Source of the DNA: an uncultured Alphaproteobacteria bacterium
GTDB lineage: Bacteria; Pseudomonadota; Alphaproteobacteria; Rs-D84
Assembly: GCA_947168075.1 (NCBI GenBank)
Contig: CAMVKK010000003.1
Location: 1 to 42,509, forward strand
DNA length: 42,509 nucleotides
Direction of reading: 5' to 3'
Positions 8,406-16,829 of the stretch are shown here, in pieces. The position numbers and the translations under genes are program-made. Positions within the stretch are counted from its first letter, which is position 1, and every line of letters begins with the position of its first letter. The notes under the pieces are model-generated. The model ran no database searches, was not told where the DNA came from, and worked only from the letters and a program-made list of their open reading frames with translations.

Positions 8406-10397
8406 CTACTCCAATAATAATAAATCATCTTCCAACTTGTGTATAGTATCGCGCAATTCGGCGGCGTTTTCAAACTCTAAATCTTCGGCAGATTGGCGCA
8501 TCTTTTTTGTTAATTTTTTAATCTCGGCGCGAATGCTTTCCGCGTCCATAACACCACCGGTCTTGGTATAAACAAATTGACGCGCTTTATCGGTCTTTTC
8601 CGCAATATCGCCAACTTCGTCAAATATCGCCTTGGTAATAGTTTGTGGTGTAATGCCGTGTTCGGTATTATATGCCATTTGCTTTTCACGGCGGCGCGCG
8701 GTCTCGTCCAACGCCGCCCGCATTGAATCAGTTATTGTATCGCCATACAAAATCACGCGACCATTTGCGTTTCGCGCCGCGCGACCAATCGTCTGAATCA
8801 GCGAACGCGTTGACCGCAGGAACCCTTCTTTATCCGCATCCATAATCGCGACTAATTCACATTCGGGCACGTCCAGCCCTTCGCGCAATAAATTAATTCC
8901 AACCAGCACATCGTATTTACCCATACGCAAATCACGCAACAAATCAATACGTTCCAGTGTATCAATATCACTGTGCATATATCGCGCCCGCACCCCGTTT
9001 TCGTTCAGGTAATCTGTCAACTGTTCCGCCATTTTTTTGGTCAGTGTCGTCACCAGCGCACGTCCCGATATAGATTTTAATGTATCCAACAAATCATCAA
9101 CCTGGTGCGCGGTGGGGCGGACTTCGCATACCGGGTCCAGCAGCCCTGTCGGACGAATAACCTGTTCCGAAACAATTCCGCCGGACTGTGTCAGTTCCCA
9201 TTCCGCCGGTGTTGCCGACACAAATATTGTTTGCGGACGCAGTTTGTCCCATTCTTCGAATGTCAATGGTCGATTATCGATACACGCCGGCAGACGAAAA
9301 CCATATTGCGACAGTGTTTCTTTACGCGCCCTGTCCCCGCGCGACATAGCACCAATTTGTGGAACAGTTACATGAGATTCATCAATAAACAACACCGCAT
9401 CGCGTGGTAAATATTCAAACAAAGTCGGTGGTGGCATACCCGGTGCGCGTCCAGACAAATACCGCGAATAGTTTTCAACACCGCGACATGTTCCGGTTGA
9501 TTCCATCATTTCAATATCAAAGTTCACGCGTTCGCGCAGACGCTGTTCTTCGATATACTTCATATTATCGTGAAAATATTTCAACCGTTCTTCCAGATCA
9601 TTTTTTATTTCACCAATCGCCTGTAACACGCTTGGCATAGGCGTTGCATAGTGCGTATTCGGATAAACAACAATGCGGTCAAGTTTACCAAGTTTTGCAC
9701 CTGTCAATGTATCAAATTCCCAAATCTCGTCAATTTCATCACCAAAGAAAGATAATTTCCATCCCCTGTCCATCGAATGTGACGGGAATATGTCCAGTGT
9801 ATCGCCACGCACGCGAAAAGTTCCACGGTCGAACGCCAAATCGTTTCGTTTATACTGGATATCAACCAAGGCATGCATAACATCCGATACACCAATTTTA
9901 TCGCCGGTATGTAATGCAAACTTCATTCCGGAATATTGTTCCGGCGACCCAAGTCCATAAATACACGATACAGACGACACAACAATAACATCGCGTTCCT
10001 CTAACATAGCGCGCGTTGCACTGTGCCGCATACGATCCAGTTGGTCGTTTATAGACGCATCTTTATCAATATATGTGTCGGTGGTGGGAACATACGCTTC
10101 GGGCTGGTAATAATCATAATACGACACAAAGTATTCAACATGATTATTGGGAAAGAACGATTTCATTTCGGTATAAAGTTGCGCCGCCAAAATCTTGTTC
10201 GGTGCCATAATTAACGCCGGTCGCCCCAGTTCCGCAATAACATTCGCCATTGTGAAAGTTTTCCCAGACCCCGTCACCCCAAGCAAGACCTGATTTTTTC
10301 GACCATCACGCACCCCCGCAACAAGTTCGTTGATTGCGGTTGGCTGATCCCCCATGGGGGCATAAGAACTTTCAAGATTAAATACTTTTTTCGTCAT
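8406..10397 (-). CDS. uvrB: Excinuclease ABC subunit UvrB
   Basis: 663 aa from the ATG at 10397. UvrB is the damage-verifying helicase-like subunit of nucleotide excision repair. Motifs: Walker [11 protein letters not shown], beta-hairpin [16 protein letters not shown]-like [11 protein letters not shown], helicase motifs EGLDVPE and [19 protein letters not shown], and a C-terminal UVR motif that binds UvrC ([18 protein letters not shown]). A TTG at 10418 would add 7 residues, but [10 protein letters not shown] aligns with the usual UvrB start. No Shine-Dalgarno sequence is evident. It is divergent from the AsmA gene, with a short shared promoter region, and co-transcribed with tsaE. Confidence 0.96.
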   Translation of the reverse strand: MTKKVFNLESSYAPMGDQPTAINELVAGVRDGRKNQVLLGVTGSGKTFTMANVIAELGRPALIMAPNKILAAQLYTEMKSFFPNNHVEYFVSYYDYYQPEAYVPTTDTYIDKDASINDQLDRMRHSATRAMLEERDVIVVSSVSCIYGLGSPEQYSGMKFALHTGDKIGVSDVMHALVDIQYKRNDLAFDRGTFRVRGDTLDIFPSHSMDRGWKLSFFGDEIDEIWEFDTLTGAKLGKLDRIVVYPNTHYATPMPSVLQAIGEIKNDLEERLKYFHDNMKYIEEQRLRERVNFDIEMMESTGTCRGVENYSRYLSGRAPGMPPPTLFEYLPRDAVLFIDESHVTVPQIGAMSRGDRARKETLSQYGFRLPACIDNRPLTFEEWDKLRPQTIFVSATPAEWELTQSGGIVSEQVIRPTGLLDPVCEVRPTAHQVDDLLDTLKSISGRALVTTLTKKMAEQLTDYLNENGVRARYMHSDIDTLERIDLLRDLRMGKYDVLVGINLLREGLDVPECELVAIMDADKEGFLRSTRSLIQTIGRAARNANGRVILYGDTITDSMRAALDETARRREKQMAYNTEHGITPQTITKAIFDEVGDIAEKTDKARQFVYTKTGGVMDAESIRAEIKKLTKKMRQSAEDLEFENAAELRDTIHKLEDDLLLLE

Positions 10398-10418
10398 TTT
10401 TTTATTCACAAAAGACAA

Positions 10419-10434
10419 TATAATCTATTATAAT
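10419..10434 (+). promoter_or_regulatory. Candidate -10 boxes for the AsmA-family gene
   Basis: Two TATAAT hexamers, at 10419-10424 and 10429-10434, lie between uvrB and the AsmA-family gene. The second has TTCACA 18 nt upstream as a weak -35. The same AT-rich block should contain the divergent uvrB promoter. Confidence 0.4.
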
Positions 10435-10466
10435 CAAATTACAAGCAGGAAGAGAGAATATTACCC

Positions 10467-12944
10467 ATGGCATTAAAGCCCAGATATAAGCGCAGAATCG
10501 CATGGACACTTATCGGTGCCGTGACGGCGGCTTTTGTTGCACTGATATTTATTCCGCCTGCTATTACCCTTAATTTTATGAAGCCAGAATTAGCAACCGC
10601 TGTATACGAACAAACCGGGGTAACGGCGGAATTTAATGGTGATGTAAATTTCAGTATGCTGGGGCGCACAACAATTGTTGCACGCGATATTACCGTACCA
10701 TTTGGAACAATTCATTCTGCAATGTTTTCTGTTCCGCTTTTAAGTGTGTTTAATAAAAAAGATGCTAAATTAACTGGTCCTATTTCATTATATGGCGCAA
10801 ATTTTACGGTCAAAAATCTTAACGCGATTAATTTCAGAAAGAAAATTATTTTCTATAATTCCATTGTTCGCTTTCACAATCACGATTATGAAATTATTCG
10901 TGGCGATTTAGAAAATGGGCGTTTTACCGGCACCGTACGCACCCACCAACATAAATACGATGTTACATTTGAAAATGATGAATTTGTTATTCGTAATCAA
11001 AACAATCAACTGGAAATCGTTGGTCAATTATATGATGACGGTTCCGCCCGCGGACAAATATCACTGGTAACTGACGATGTGAATAAATGGTTTGAATTTC
11101 CTGAACCAAAAATAAACGAAACAGTCGATTTAACCATGAACTTTGAATGGGATGGAAATGTCGGATTTAATTTTACAGATATAAACGCCAATAATATGTC
11201 GGGAAATATCCGCCTGTATCCCGATGGCCGCCGTGATTTGGACTTAAAGGCCAATGATATGAATTTTGATTTTTCGTTTTTAACCGAACCCAATAAAGTT
11301 TTACGTGGGGTTAATCTTAAACTGGATTTTTATGGCAATATTCGTTTTCTTGACCGAATATTTAGTCATGTAAAAATTGATGCTATTGGTACCGATGAAA
11401 AATTACAGATTGGAACAATAATCGCGGATGATATTGCTTTTAACGGCGGCACAATTGATGCGAATGGCGCACATGATATTATGGTAACAATGCCTATGCA
11501 CGGCAAAAACACAATGTGTTTATTCAGTGGCACCCCAAATGCGTGGCAGTGCAGTGAATATACCCACGGTAATATGTATGGTTCATTATCTGTTAATGGC
11601 GATGAATTTAATATCACGGCAATCGCGCCTATTAAAATGCCGGACATCACGACTGTTCGCAAAAATGCGTTACGGTTTGGAAAACGTGGCATTGTTAATT
11701 TTTCTTTTGATGATGCAGCCGGGACATTAACCATTGACGGCGACAATAAAATGCGTCCTGAATTTACATTTGCGAAAAATAAAAACCTGGATTGGCTTGG
11801 TAAAAAATTACCATTTTTACCAAAATCCATGGCGGACGCAGTTGGTAATTTTGAGTGGGAATCGGGCGCGGTTGTTTTTAAGCCACACGATGGTAAATGG
11901 CAAATGGCGATACAAAACGACTATTTTTATATCTATGGAAATAATTTTAAAACCTGGTTCCCGGACATAGATTTACAATCACTGCGCGACAATATTTACA
12001 CAATATCGGGCGAATATAAAAATGGTATGATATCCGATTTAACAATCAATATTGCGAATCATGTGTTTACTGGTTCTATGGTTGATGATTTAATTACATT
12101 AAAGACCGATGTATTAAATCTTGATTCATTTTTATCATCAGACTATATGGATCATTTTGAACAAAAATCGTTTTTAACAATGCACCCGATAATGCTGCCG
12201 TTTGATGTTGATATAAAATTATCACTGTCGGCGGACAAATTGGTGTTTGATGCCAAAGACTATAATAATTTTGTATATTCATTAAAACCAAATGTCCAAG
12301 TATTTTCAATATCTGATGATTATCGCGGAAATATATTGGCGACAATTGAACGCAATGGCAATGATTACGATATATCGTTACAATTAAATCGCTTTGAAAC
12401 ACATGGAAAAATCCTTAACGAACTTATGCCGCTTAATGTTGCCGATGCATATATTACCGGCAATATAGAAATGAAAACCAATGGTATGATTGCACATGAT
12501 TTGAAATATAATTTAAACGGCACAATGGATTTAACATTTGAACGCGGATACATTTTTGGACTTGGGATTGATGATTTCTTTGCGTCCGCAAACAGCATAA
12601 ATATATTAAATGCCGAAGTTGCACTGGGGACCGCACTGAACGATGGCCAGACCCGATTAAAATCGTTACATATAATCGGCAAATACGACCGTGGTAATTT
12701 TGAAACAACCGAACCATTTACATTATCAATGCCACACGCAGATGCAACTGGCGCAGTGCAAATTAATGACGGAAAAATGTCTGCACAAATCTATCTGGTA
12801 CTGCGCGGAACGGCGCCAGAGCCAGCGCCAATTGATATCGAAATATCACCATCTGGGGAACGCGTGTATTCATTATCAGAAATTATGCAAACATTTGACC
12901 CGGCGTATATGCGTGAATTTGTAAAAACGCATGATAGGTATTAG
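10467..12944 (+). CDS. AsmA-family envelope protein
   Basis: 825 aa. N-terminal basic stretch and one transmembrane helix (~11-32), followed by a long beta-rich periplasmic chain. The N-terminal AsmA signature is visible (ITLNFMKPELATAVYEQTGVTAEFNGDVNFSMLGRTTIVARDITV). The C-terminal AsmA-like region includes NGTMDLTFERGYIFGLGIDDFFASANSI and a repeat-like strand pattern before the last helix. AsmA/TamB relatives form grooved bridges thought to carry phospholipids between membranes. An AGGAAGAGAG element lies 11-14 nt upstream of the ATG. The stop codon TAG lies inside a TTAGTGA heptad array. Confidence 0.8.
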   Translation: MALKPRYKRRIAWTLIGAVTAAFVALIFIPPAITLNFMKPELATAVYEQTGVTAEFNGDVNFSMLGRTTIVARDITVPFGTIHSAMFSVPLLSVFNKKDAKLTGPISLYGANFTVKNLNAINFRKKIIFYNSIVRFHNHDYEIIRGDLENGRFTGTVRTHQHKYDVTFENDEFVIRNQNNQLEIVGQLYDDGSARGQISLVTDDVNKWFEFPEPKINETVDLTMNFEWDGNVGFNFTDINANNMSGNIRLYPDGRRDLDLKANDMNFDFSFLTEPNKVLRGVNLKLDFYGNIRFLDRIFSHVKIDAIGTDEKLQIGTIIADDIAFNGGTIDANGAHDIMVTMPMHGKNTMCLFSGTPNAWQCSEYTHGNMYGSLSVNGDEFNITAIAPIKMPDITTVRKNALRFGKRGIVNFSFDDAAGTLTIDGDNKMRPEFTFAKNKNLDWLGKKLPFLPKSMADAVGNFEWESGAVVFKPHDGKWQMAIQNDYFYIYGNNFKTWFPDIDLQSLRDNIYTISGEYKNGMISDLTINIANHVFTGSMVDDLITLKTDVLNLDSFLSSDYMDHFEQKSFLTMHPIMLPFDVDIKLSLSADKLVFDAKDYNNFVYSLKPNVQVFSISDDYRGNILATIERNGNDYDISLQLNRFETHGKILNELMPLNVADAYITGNIEMKTNGMIAHDLKYNLNGTMDLTFERGYIFGLGIDDFFASANSINILNAEVALGTALNDGQTRLKSLHIIGKYDRGNFETTEPFTLSMPHADATGAVQINDGKMSAQIYLVLRGTAPEPAPIDIEISPSGERVYSLSEIMQTFDPAYMREFVKTHDRY

Positions 12945-12972
12945 TGATTAGTGTTAGTGAATAGTGATTAGT
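12941..12972 (+). repeat. TTAGTGA heptad array (left arm)
   Basis: About 4.5 degenerate copies of TTAGTGA start at the asmA-like stop codon. A similar array in inverse orientation lies at 13011-13044, with a terminator hairpin in between. Confidence 0.65.
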
Positions 12973-13003
12973 AAAAACACCGGTGTTTGCCGGTGTTTTT
13001 TTA
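12973..13003. terminator. Terminator downstream of the AsmA-family gene
   Basis: ACACCGG (12977-12983) / CCGGTGT (12990-12996) with A5 before and T7 after; bidirectional in principle. Confidence 0.85.
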
Positions 13004-13010
13004 TTATCAT

Positions 13011-13044
13011 TAACTAACCACCAATACTAATCACTAACCACTAA
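13011..13044 (-). repeat. TTAGTGR heptad array (right arm, inverse orientation)
   Basis: On the minus strand this reads as TTAGTGG, TTAGTGA, TTAGTAT, TGGTGG, TTAGTT units, so it is an inverted counterpart of the array at 12941-12972. Confidence 0.6.
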
Positions 13045-13071
13045 AAAAGCCGGCATCCGCCGGCTTTTTTA
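13043..13071. terminator. Terminator of aspS
   Basis: GCCGGC (13049-13054) / GCCGGC (13059-13064), loop ATCC, with A6 and T6 flanks; immediately downstream of the aspS stop on the minus strand. Confidence 0.85.
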
Positions 13072-14844
13072 TTAATTTTTATCCCTGATTTTAATATGGA
13101 CATCGCGTAGTTGTTGTTCGGTAACCTCGTTCGGGGAACCCATTAACAAATCTTGACCGCGTTGGTTCGCCGGGAACAAAACTGTTTCACGTAAACTTTC
13201 ACCGGTACCCAATATTTCAGAAATCAATCTGTCGATACCGAACGCGAACCCGCCGTGCGGTGGTGCGCCATATTGGAACGCGGTATACAGCGCGGAAAAG
13301 TTCTTTTCAACCGCTTCTATTGGATAGCCCGCAATATCAAAGCACTTTTTCATAACCTCTGGATTATAATTACGAAGTCCCCCACTGCACATTTCAATAC
13401 CGTTTATAACCATATCGAATTGCGCCGCCTTAATTGAAAACGGATCACGTGTTGTTAAATCTTCGACCGAATCAATAATCGGGTACGAGAACGGGTTATG
13501 CGTGAACTTTGGCGCACCACCACGATCTTCGTCTGGTTCAAAGAACGGGAAATTGTCAACCCAACACAACGCAAAGTCGCGCGGGTTAACCAATCCCAAA
13601 TCTTCGCCCAACTTGTTACGCAGTTTACCGGCGGCCTTGGCTGCGACCTCTTCTTCATCACAGACAAAGAACAACGACGCATTATCGCCCGCGATTTCAT
13701 GCAGTTTTGCAACACGTGCCGCATCCAACTTTTTCGCAACTGGACCTTTGGCTTCGTCCGCAAATACGATGTATCCCAATCCACCAAGTCCCAATTCTTT
13801 GGTTGCATATTCGCCCAATTTATCAAACCACGAACGCGGTTTATCGGCACTGTTTGGTGCCGGAATCGCACGAACAACCGCGCCATTTTCAATTGCGTTT
13901 GCAAATATACCAAATTCAGAACCACGGAATATCTCTGTTACATCACTTATCAAAATCGGGTTGCGCATATCAGGTTTATCTGAACCATATTTTAACATTG
14001 CTTCGTCAAACGAAATATGCGGAATTTCCGGATATACATTTGCGTCCGGCGCAAAAGTTTTTATCATTTCCGGTATAAGCGTTTCACCAACCTTGTGAAT
14101 TTCTGGCAAATCAACAAAGGACATTTCCACATCCAATTGATAGAATTCCAGCAAACGATCTGAACGCAAATCTTCGTCACGGAAACACGGCGCAATTTGG
14201 AAATAGCGATCAAAACCGGACACCTGAATCAATTGCTTGAACATCTGGGGTGCCTGGGGCAATGCATAGAATTTACCGTGATTCAAACGCGATGGCACAA
14301 GGAAGCAACGCGCACCTTCGGGACTGTCCGCGGTAAGCAGTGGTGTTTGAAATTCTGAAAAGCCCATATCCCACATTTTATCACGAATCCATTTTACCAT
14401 TTTATTGCGCATTAAAATATTGTGGTGCAATTTTTCACGGCGCAAATCCAAGAAACGATATTTATAGCGCAATTCCTCACTGGTATCATCATCACCGAAC
14501 ACCTGGAACGGCAGAGTTTCCGCCGCGGTTAAAACCTTCCACGATTGCGCCTGGATTTCGATTTCCCCGGTTGGGATTTTATCATTAATTTGTGATGCGT
14601 CACGCGCCACAACCGTACCAGTAATTTGAATAACGGATTCAGGGCGAACTTTTTCCAACGCCTCGTTACCGCCATCAAACACAATCTGGGTAATACCATA
14701 ATTATCGCGCAAATCGACAAACAACAGCGAACCATGGTCGCGTTTACGATGCACCCAGCCCGACAAAGTTACAGTTTCACCGACATTTTTTGCGGTTAAT
14801 TCCCCGCATGTGTGCGTTCTGTATTTAGATTTCAAAGATAACAT
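13072..14844 (-). CDS. aspS: Aspartyl-tRNA synthetase
   Basis: 590 aa from the ATG at 14844, exactly the usual bacterial AspRS length. Class II synthetase charging tRNA-Asp. N-terminal OB-fold anticodon domain (YRTHTCGELTAKNVGETVTLSGWVHRKRDHGSLLFVDLRD), motif 2 FRDEDLRSDRLLEFYQLD, the bacterial GAD insertion domain (~residues 280-420), and motif 3 GGFAFGIDRL followed by FPANQRGQDLLMGSP. The start is set by the AGGGGT ribosome site (14854-14849); the longer frame would begin inside the leader. Upstream lie a T-box-like RNA and tRNA-Thr on the same strand, with no terminator visible between them. Regulation by tRNA-Asp charging is inferred from that leader. Confidence 0.96.
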   Translation of the reverse strand: MLSLKSKYRTHTCGELTAKNVGETVTLSGWVHRKRDHGSLLFVDLRDNYGITQIVFDGGNEALEKVRPESVIQITGTVVARDASQINDKIPTGEIEIQAQSWKVLTAAETLPFQVFGDDDTSEELRYKYRFLDLRREKLHHNILMRNKMVKWIRDKMWDMGFSEFQTPLLTADSPEGARCFLVPSRLNHGKFYALPQAPQMFKQLIQVSGFDRYFQIAPCFRDEDLRSDRLLEFYQLDVEMSFVDLPEIHKVGETLIPEMIKTFAPDANVYPEIPHISFDEAMLKYGSDKPDMRNPILISDVTEIFRGSEFGIFANAIENGAVVRAIPAPNSADKPRSWFDKLGEYATKELGLGGLGYIVFADEAKGPVAKKLDAARVAKLHEIAGDNASLFFVCDEEEVAAKAAGKLRNKLGEDLGLVNPRDFALCWVDNFPFFEPDEDRGGAPKFTHNPFSYPIIDSVEDLTTRDPFSIKAAQFDMVINGIEMCSGGLRNYNPEVMKKCFDIAGYPIEAVEKNFSALYTAFQYGAPPHGGFAFGIDRLISEILGTGESLRETVLFPANQRGQDLLMGSPNEVTEQQLRDVHIKIRDKN

Positions 14845-14848
14845 TTTG

Positions 14849-15000
14849 ACCCCTTTTTTAACATCGGGCGCAAAAATCAGATGGATTTTGGCACCCTTTT
14901 TAAGATTCCGCAGGGGCGCAGATTTCTGCGCGGTGCCACCCCGCATTTATTACTTTTAACTGGGTTTTGGAACTCTGTGTTTGTCAGACACTTCACCGCC
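14849..15000 (-). promoter_or_regulatory. T-box-like leader RNA of aspS (candidate tRNA-Asp sensor)
   Basis: On the transcript strand, GCGGGG (14944-14939), the 7-nt bulge TGGCACC (14938-14932), GCGCAG (14931-14926), loop AAAT, CTGCGC (14921-14916), CCCTGC (14915-14910). The inner 6-bp helix is perfect, and the outer 6 bp pair with one G-U, leaving exactly the T-box UGGNACC bulge. In T-boxes UGGN pairs with the tRNA NCCA end; N = C here calls for discriminator G73, which is that of tRNA-Asp. TGGCACC can instead pair perfectly with GGTGCCA (14895-14889), freeing CCCCT (14916-14912) to pair with the ribosome site AGGGG (14854-14850). An upstream hairpin GTGT/ACAC (14991-14977) exposes GAC, an Asp codon, in a 7-nt loop. 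No U-tract terminator is seen, so translational control is inferred. A full canonical Stem I is not recognisable. Confidence 0.72.
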
Positions 15001-15028
15001 CCGCCCCCGAAAAAACTTTTTACTTTTG

Positions 15029-15102
15029 TGGTGCCCTAAGCAAGAATCGGACTTGCGACTCGTCCTTACCAAGGACGTGTTTTACCACTAGACTATTAGG
15101 GC
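15029..15102 (-). tRNA. tRNA-Thr (GGT anticodon)
   Basis: 74 nt with encoded CCA. Acceptor GCCCTAA/TTAGGGC, discriminator A, anticodon stem CGTCC/GGACG with loop TTGGTAA (anticodon GGT), T-arm GCAAG/CTTGC with loop TCCGATT. It reads ACC and ACU codons. It has its own consensus promoter and lies 184 nt upstream of aspS on the same strand. Confidence 0.92.
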
Positions 15103-15113
15103 AACGCCCGCCT

Positions 15114-15142
15114 ATTATAACCACCGATTTTCAAATAATCAA
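15114..15142 (-). promoter_or_regulatory. Promoter of tRNA-Thr (and possibly aspS)
   Basis: Minus strand: TTGATT (15142-15137), 17-nt spacer, TATAAT (15119-15114), 11 nt before the tRNA 5' end. Confidence 0.8.
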
Positions 15143-15146
15143 GCGG

Positions 15147-15872
15147 TTAGTGATTTTTAACAAAATGTGCTAAAAACTCTATATTCCCCGACCCACCGGC
15201 AATCGGCGACTGGACGACACCACGACATTCAAACCCGTGTTCACGAAATGCCGCACATACATCTTCGACCGTGGCTGCACGCACAGCTTCATCGCGTATA
15301 ACCCCACGAAACCGCGCAGATAATTCGGCACCACATTCAAATTGTGGCTTAATCAGACACACTACTTCGCGCAACCGCGGCAAAGTCGCCAGTTTATCAA
15401 GTATCTTGGTTACTGAAATAAACGATACATCAATCGTTGCAATATCAACACCCGCAATCAATTTATCGTCTATATGCCGGAAATCGGTCTGTTCATGCAA
15501 TTCTATTTTCGGGTTACCACGCAACGATTGATGCATTTGGTCGGTCCCGGTATCAACCGCGACAATATGCGCGACCCCGCGCCGCAATGCAACATCCGAA
15601 AAGCCACCGGTGGATGAACCAATGTCAATCATATTGCGACCCGTCATATCAATATGGAAAGTATCAATCGCGTGTTCCAACTTTAATCCCCCGCGCGAAA
15701 CATATGGCATAACCGCCCCCCGCACAGAAATTAAATCGGGATTTTCCGCATCGAAACTTGGCTTGGTTATTTGCGCATCACCATAGAACACCGCACCACC
15801 CCGCACAGCATTTGCCGCGCGGTTGCGCGATTCAAACAATCCAAGATTTACCAGCGCAACATCAATCCTCAT
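15147..15872 (-). CDS. tlyA: TlyA-family rRNA 2'-O-methyltransferase/hemolysin
   Basis: 241 aa from the ATG at 15872. An N-terminal S4 RNA-binding domain (MRIDVALVNLGLFESRNRAANAVRGGAVFYG) is followed by an FtsJ-like Rossmann methyltransferase: SRGGLKLEHAI, SAM motif DIGSSTGGFSDVALRRG, VDTGTDQMH, and motif IDVSFISVTKIL with IKPQFE. TlyA methylates cytidines in 16S and/or 23S rRNA (capreomycin sensitivity). A TTG start 18 nt upstream is possible, but the S4 domain begins at this ATG. No Shine-Dalgarno sequence; TTGACT and an A/T-rich -10-like stretch just upstream suggest a very short or absent leader. A terminator separates it from the next gene downstream of tlyA's start region. Confidence 0.92.
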   Translation of the reverse strand: MRIDVALVNLGLFESRNRAANAVRGGAVFYGDAQITKPSFDAENPDLISVRGAVMPYVSRGGLKLEHAIDTFHIDMTGRNMIDIGSSTGGFSDVALRRGVAHIVAVDTGTDQMHQSLRGNPKIELHEQTDFRHIDDKLIAGVDIATIDVSFISVTKILDKLATLPRLREVVCLIKPQFECGAELSARFRGVIRDEAVRAATVEDVCAAFREHGFECRGVVQSPIAGGSGNIEFLAHFVKNH

Positions 15873-15908
15873 AATTTGATTTTTACACAACTGTTATCCA
15901 AGTCAAAT

Positions 15909-15937
15909 AAAAAACACCGGCATTTGCCGGCATTTTT
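15909..15937 (-). terminator. Terminator of the 201-aa hypothetical gene
   Basis: CCGGC (15917-15921) / GCCGG (15926-15930), loop ATTT, followed on the minus strand by TGTTTTTTATTT. Confidence 0.75.
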
Positions 15938-15938
15938 A

Positions 15939-16544
15939 TTATTCTATGCAACAATTAACTTTATTTTTAACCCATTTCCCAAGGCGCTTTACAGCTGATG
16001 TTTCATCTTTTTTTTCGCCGGCATTTACCGGTTTTTTTTCGTCTTTTTTGTCGGCTTCTTTTTTAACTATTACCGCTTCGTAAAATTCTGGAATCTGCTC
16101 ATGAACACCACCCAAATCAATCAGGTGCATATTCAACCCCCAGAACAGTGAATATAAATCGTATGCTTTTGCGAACAGATCTTCGGCGTCCGCCTTGTTC
16201 CCCGCACCTAACGCTTTGGTACCAACCTCCATCAAACGCATAGATGCCGCCAGCAAGTGCTTAGATATACACCAAACTTCGCTGCCATCGGTCCCCGATT
16301 TATCGACAATGCGCGTCATCAATTCTTTACGCATTTCGCGCGTAGTATTTAACAAATCATAAAACCCGGGCTTTTGCGTTTTTGCGCCACTGAAAAAGAA
16401 GTGTTCTTCCAATGATATAAGGTTCATCAAACCAATGGACAAATCCTGGTCCGAAGACAAATCCAGCGGATTCGCTTTTTTTGCAGCGTCCACACGCGCA
16501 ATCATTTCTTCCATGGTTAATTTTTCATTTTTCGCCATATCCAT
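15939..16544 (-). CDS. Conserved-looking helical protein of unknown function
   Basis: 201 aa, no signal peptide or membrane segment. Predicted largely helical (for example EDLFAKAYDLYSLFWGLNMHLIDLGG), with a Lys/Glu-rich low-complexity linker (~residues 162-185) before a basic C-terminus ending NCCIE. I do not recognise the family. AAGGAAAG ribosome site precedes the ATG. The linker is encoded across a CCGGCATTTACCGG hairpin (about 16018-16031), which resembles this genome's terminators and may have entered the gene as a repeat. It is transcribed alone, between tRNA-Met and tlyA. Confidence 0.7.
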   Translation of the reverse strand: MDMAKNEKLTMEEMIARVDAAKKANPLDLSSDQDLSIGLMNLISLEEHFFFSGAKTQKPGFYDLLNTTREMRKELMTRIVDKSGTDGSEVWCISKHLLAASMRLMEVGTKALGAGNKADAEDLFAKAYDLYSLFWGLNMHLIDLGGVHEQIPEFYEAVIVKKEADKKDEKKPVNAGEKKDETSAVKRLGKWVKNKVNCCIE

Positions 16545-16626
16545 CTTTCCTTTATATGTAAATTGGTATGCTTATGATATTAAACAAACACCTAAAAATC
16601 AATATGTATTTACGCCCAAAAAGAAT

Positions 16627-16652
16627 AAAAACCCCGAATAAATCGGGGTTGA
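16627..16652 (-). terminator. Terminator of tRNA-Met
   Basis: Minus strand: AACCCCGA / TCGGGGTT (16650-16643 and 16637-16630) with T5 following; just 3' of tRNA-Met. Confidence 0.8.
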
Positions 16653-16657
16653 ATCTT

Positions 16658-16734
16658 TGGTAGCGGGAGAGGGACTTGAACCCCCGACACGTGGATTATG
16701 ATTCCACTGCTCTAACCAGCTGAGCTATCCCGCC
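16658..16734 (-). tRNA. tRNA-Met (CAT anticodon, elongator type)
   Basis: 77 nt with encoded CCA. Acceptor GGCGGGA/TCCCGCT (first pair G-U), D-arm AGCTCAGCTGGTTAGAGC, anticodon stem GTGGA/TCCAC with loop ATCATAA, T-arm GGGGG/TCCCT region. The normal acceptor pairing rules out initiator identity. The sequence resembles alphaproteobacterial elongator tRNA-Met; a tRNA-Ile2 with lysidine-modified CAT cannot be fully excluded. Confidence 0.9.
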
Positions 16735-16744
16735 AAGCCAGCGA

Positions 16745-16772
16745 ATTATATCAGACATTTTTGCGATTGCAA
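16745..16772 (-). promoter_or_regulatory. Promoter of tRNA-Met
   Basis: Minus strand: TTGCAA (16772-16767), 16-nt spacer, extended -10 TGATATAAT (TATAAT at 16750-16745), 10 nt before the tRNA. Confidence 0.75.
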
Positions 16773-16792
16773 GGATATTTGAATAAATCCCT

Positions 16793-16821
16793 TTGCACAA
16801 AGCCAATAAAAATGATACCAT
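16793..16821 (+). promoter_or_regulatory. Promoter of the PagL-like gene, predicted leaderless
   Basis: TTGCAC (16793-16798), 17-nt spacer, TACCAT (16816-16821), 8 nt before the ATG at 16830; no ribosome site. Confidence 0.5.
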
Positions 16822-16829
16822 TGATTGTT

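Noticed and set aside
10398-10418. Longer UvrB starting at TTG 10418
   Set aside because: The extra seven residues have no ribosome site and do not fit the usual UvrB N-terminus; ATG at 10397 does.
14880-14940. Rho-independent terminator (transcription attenuator) in the aspS leader
   Set aside because: The GGCACC/GGTGCC hairpin is followed by AAAATCC, not a U-tract; the later T5 follows only weak A-T pairing.
14845-14946. Longer AspRS reading frame starting at 14946
   Set aside because: It runs through the T-box-like RNA; the ATG at 14844 has a ribosome site and gives the standard 590-aa protein.
16018-16031. Terminator inside the 201-aa gene
   Set aside because: CCGGCATTTACCGG lies in frame within the coding region; kept only as a repeat-like oddity since no gene end is nearby.
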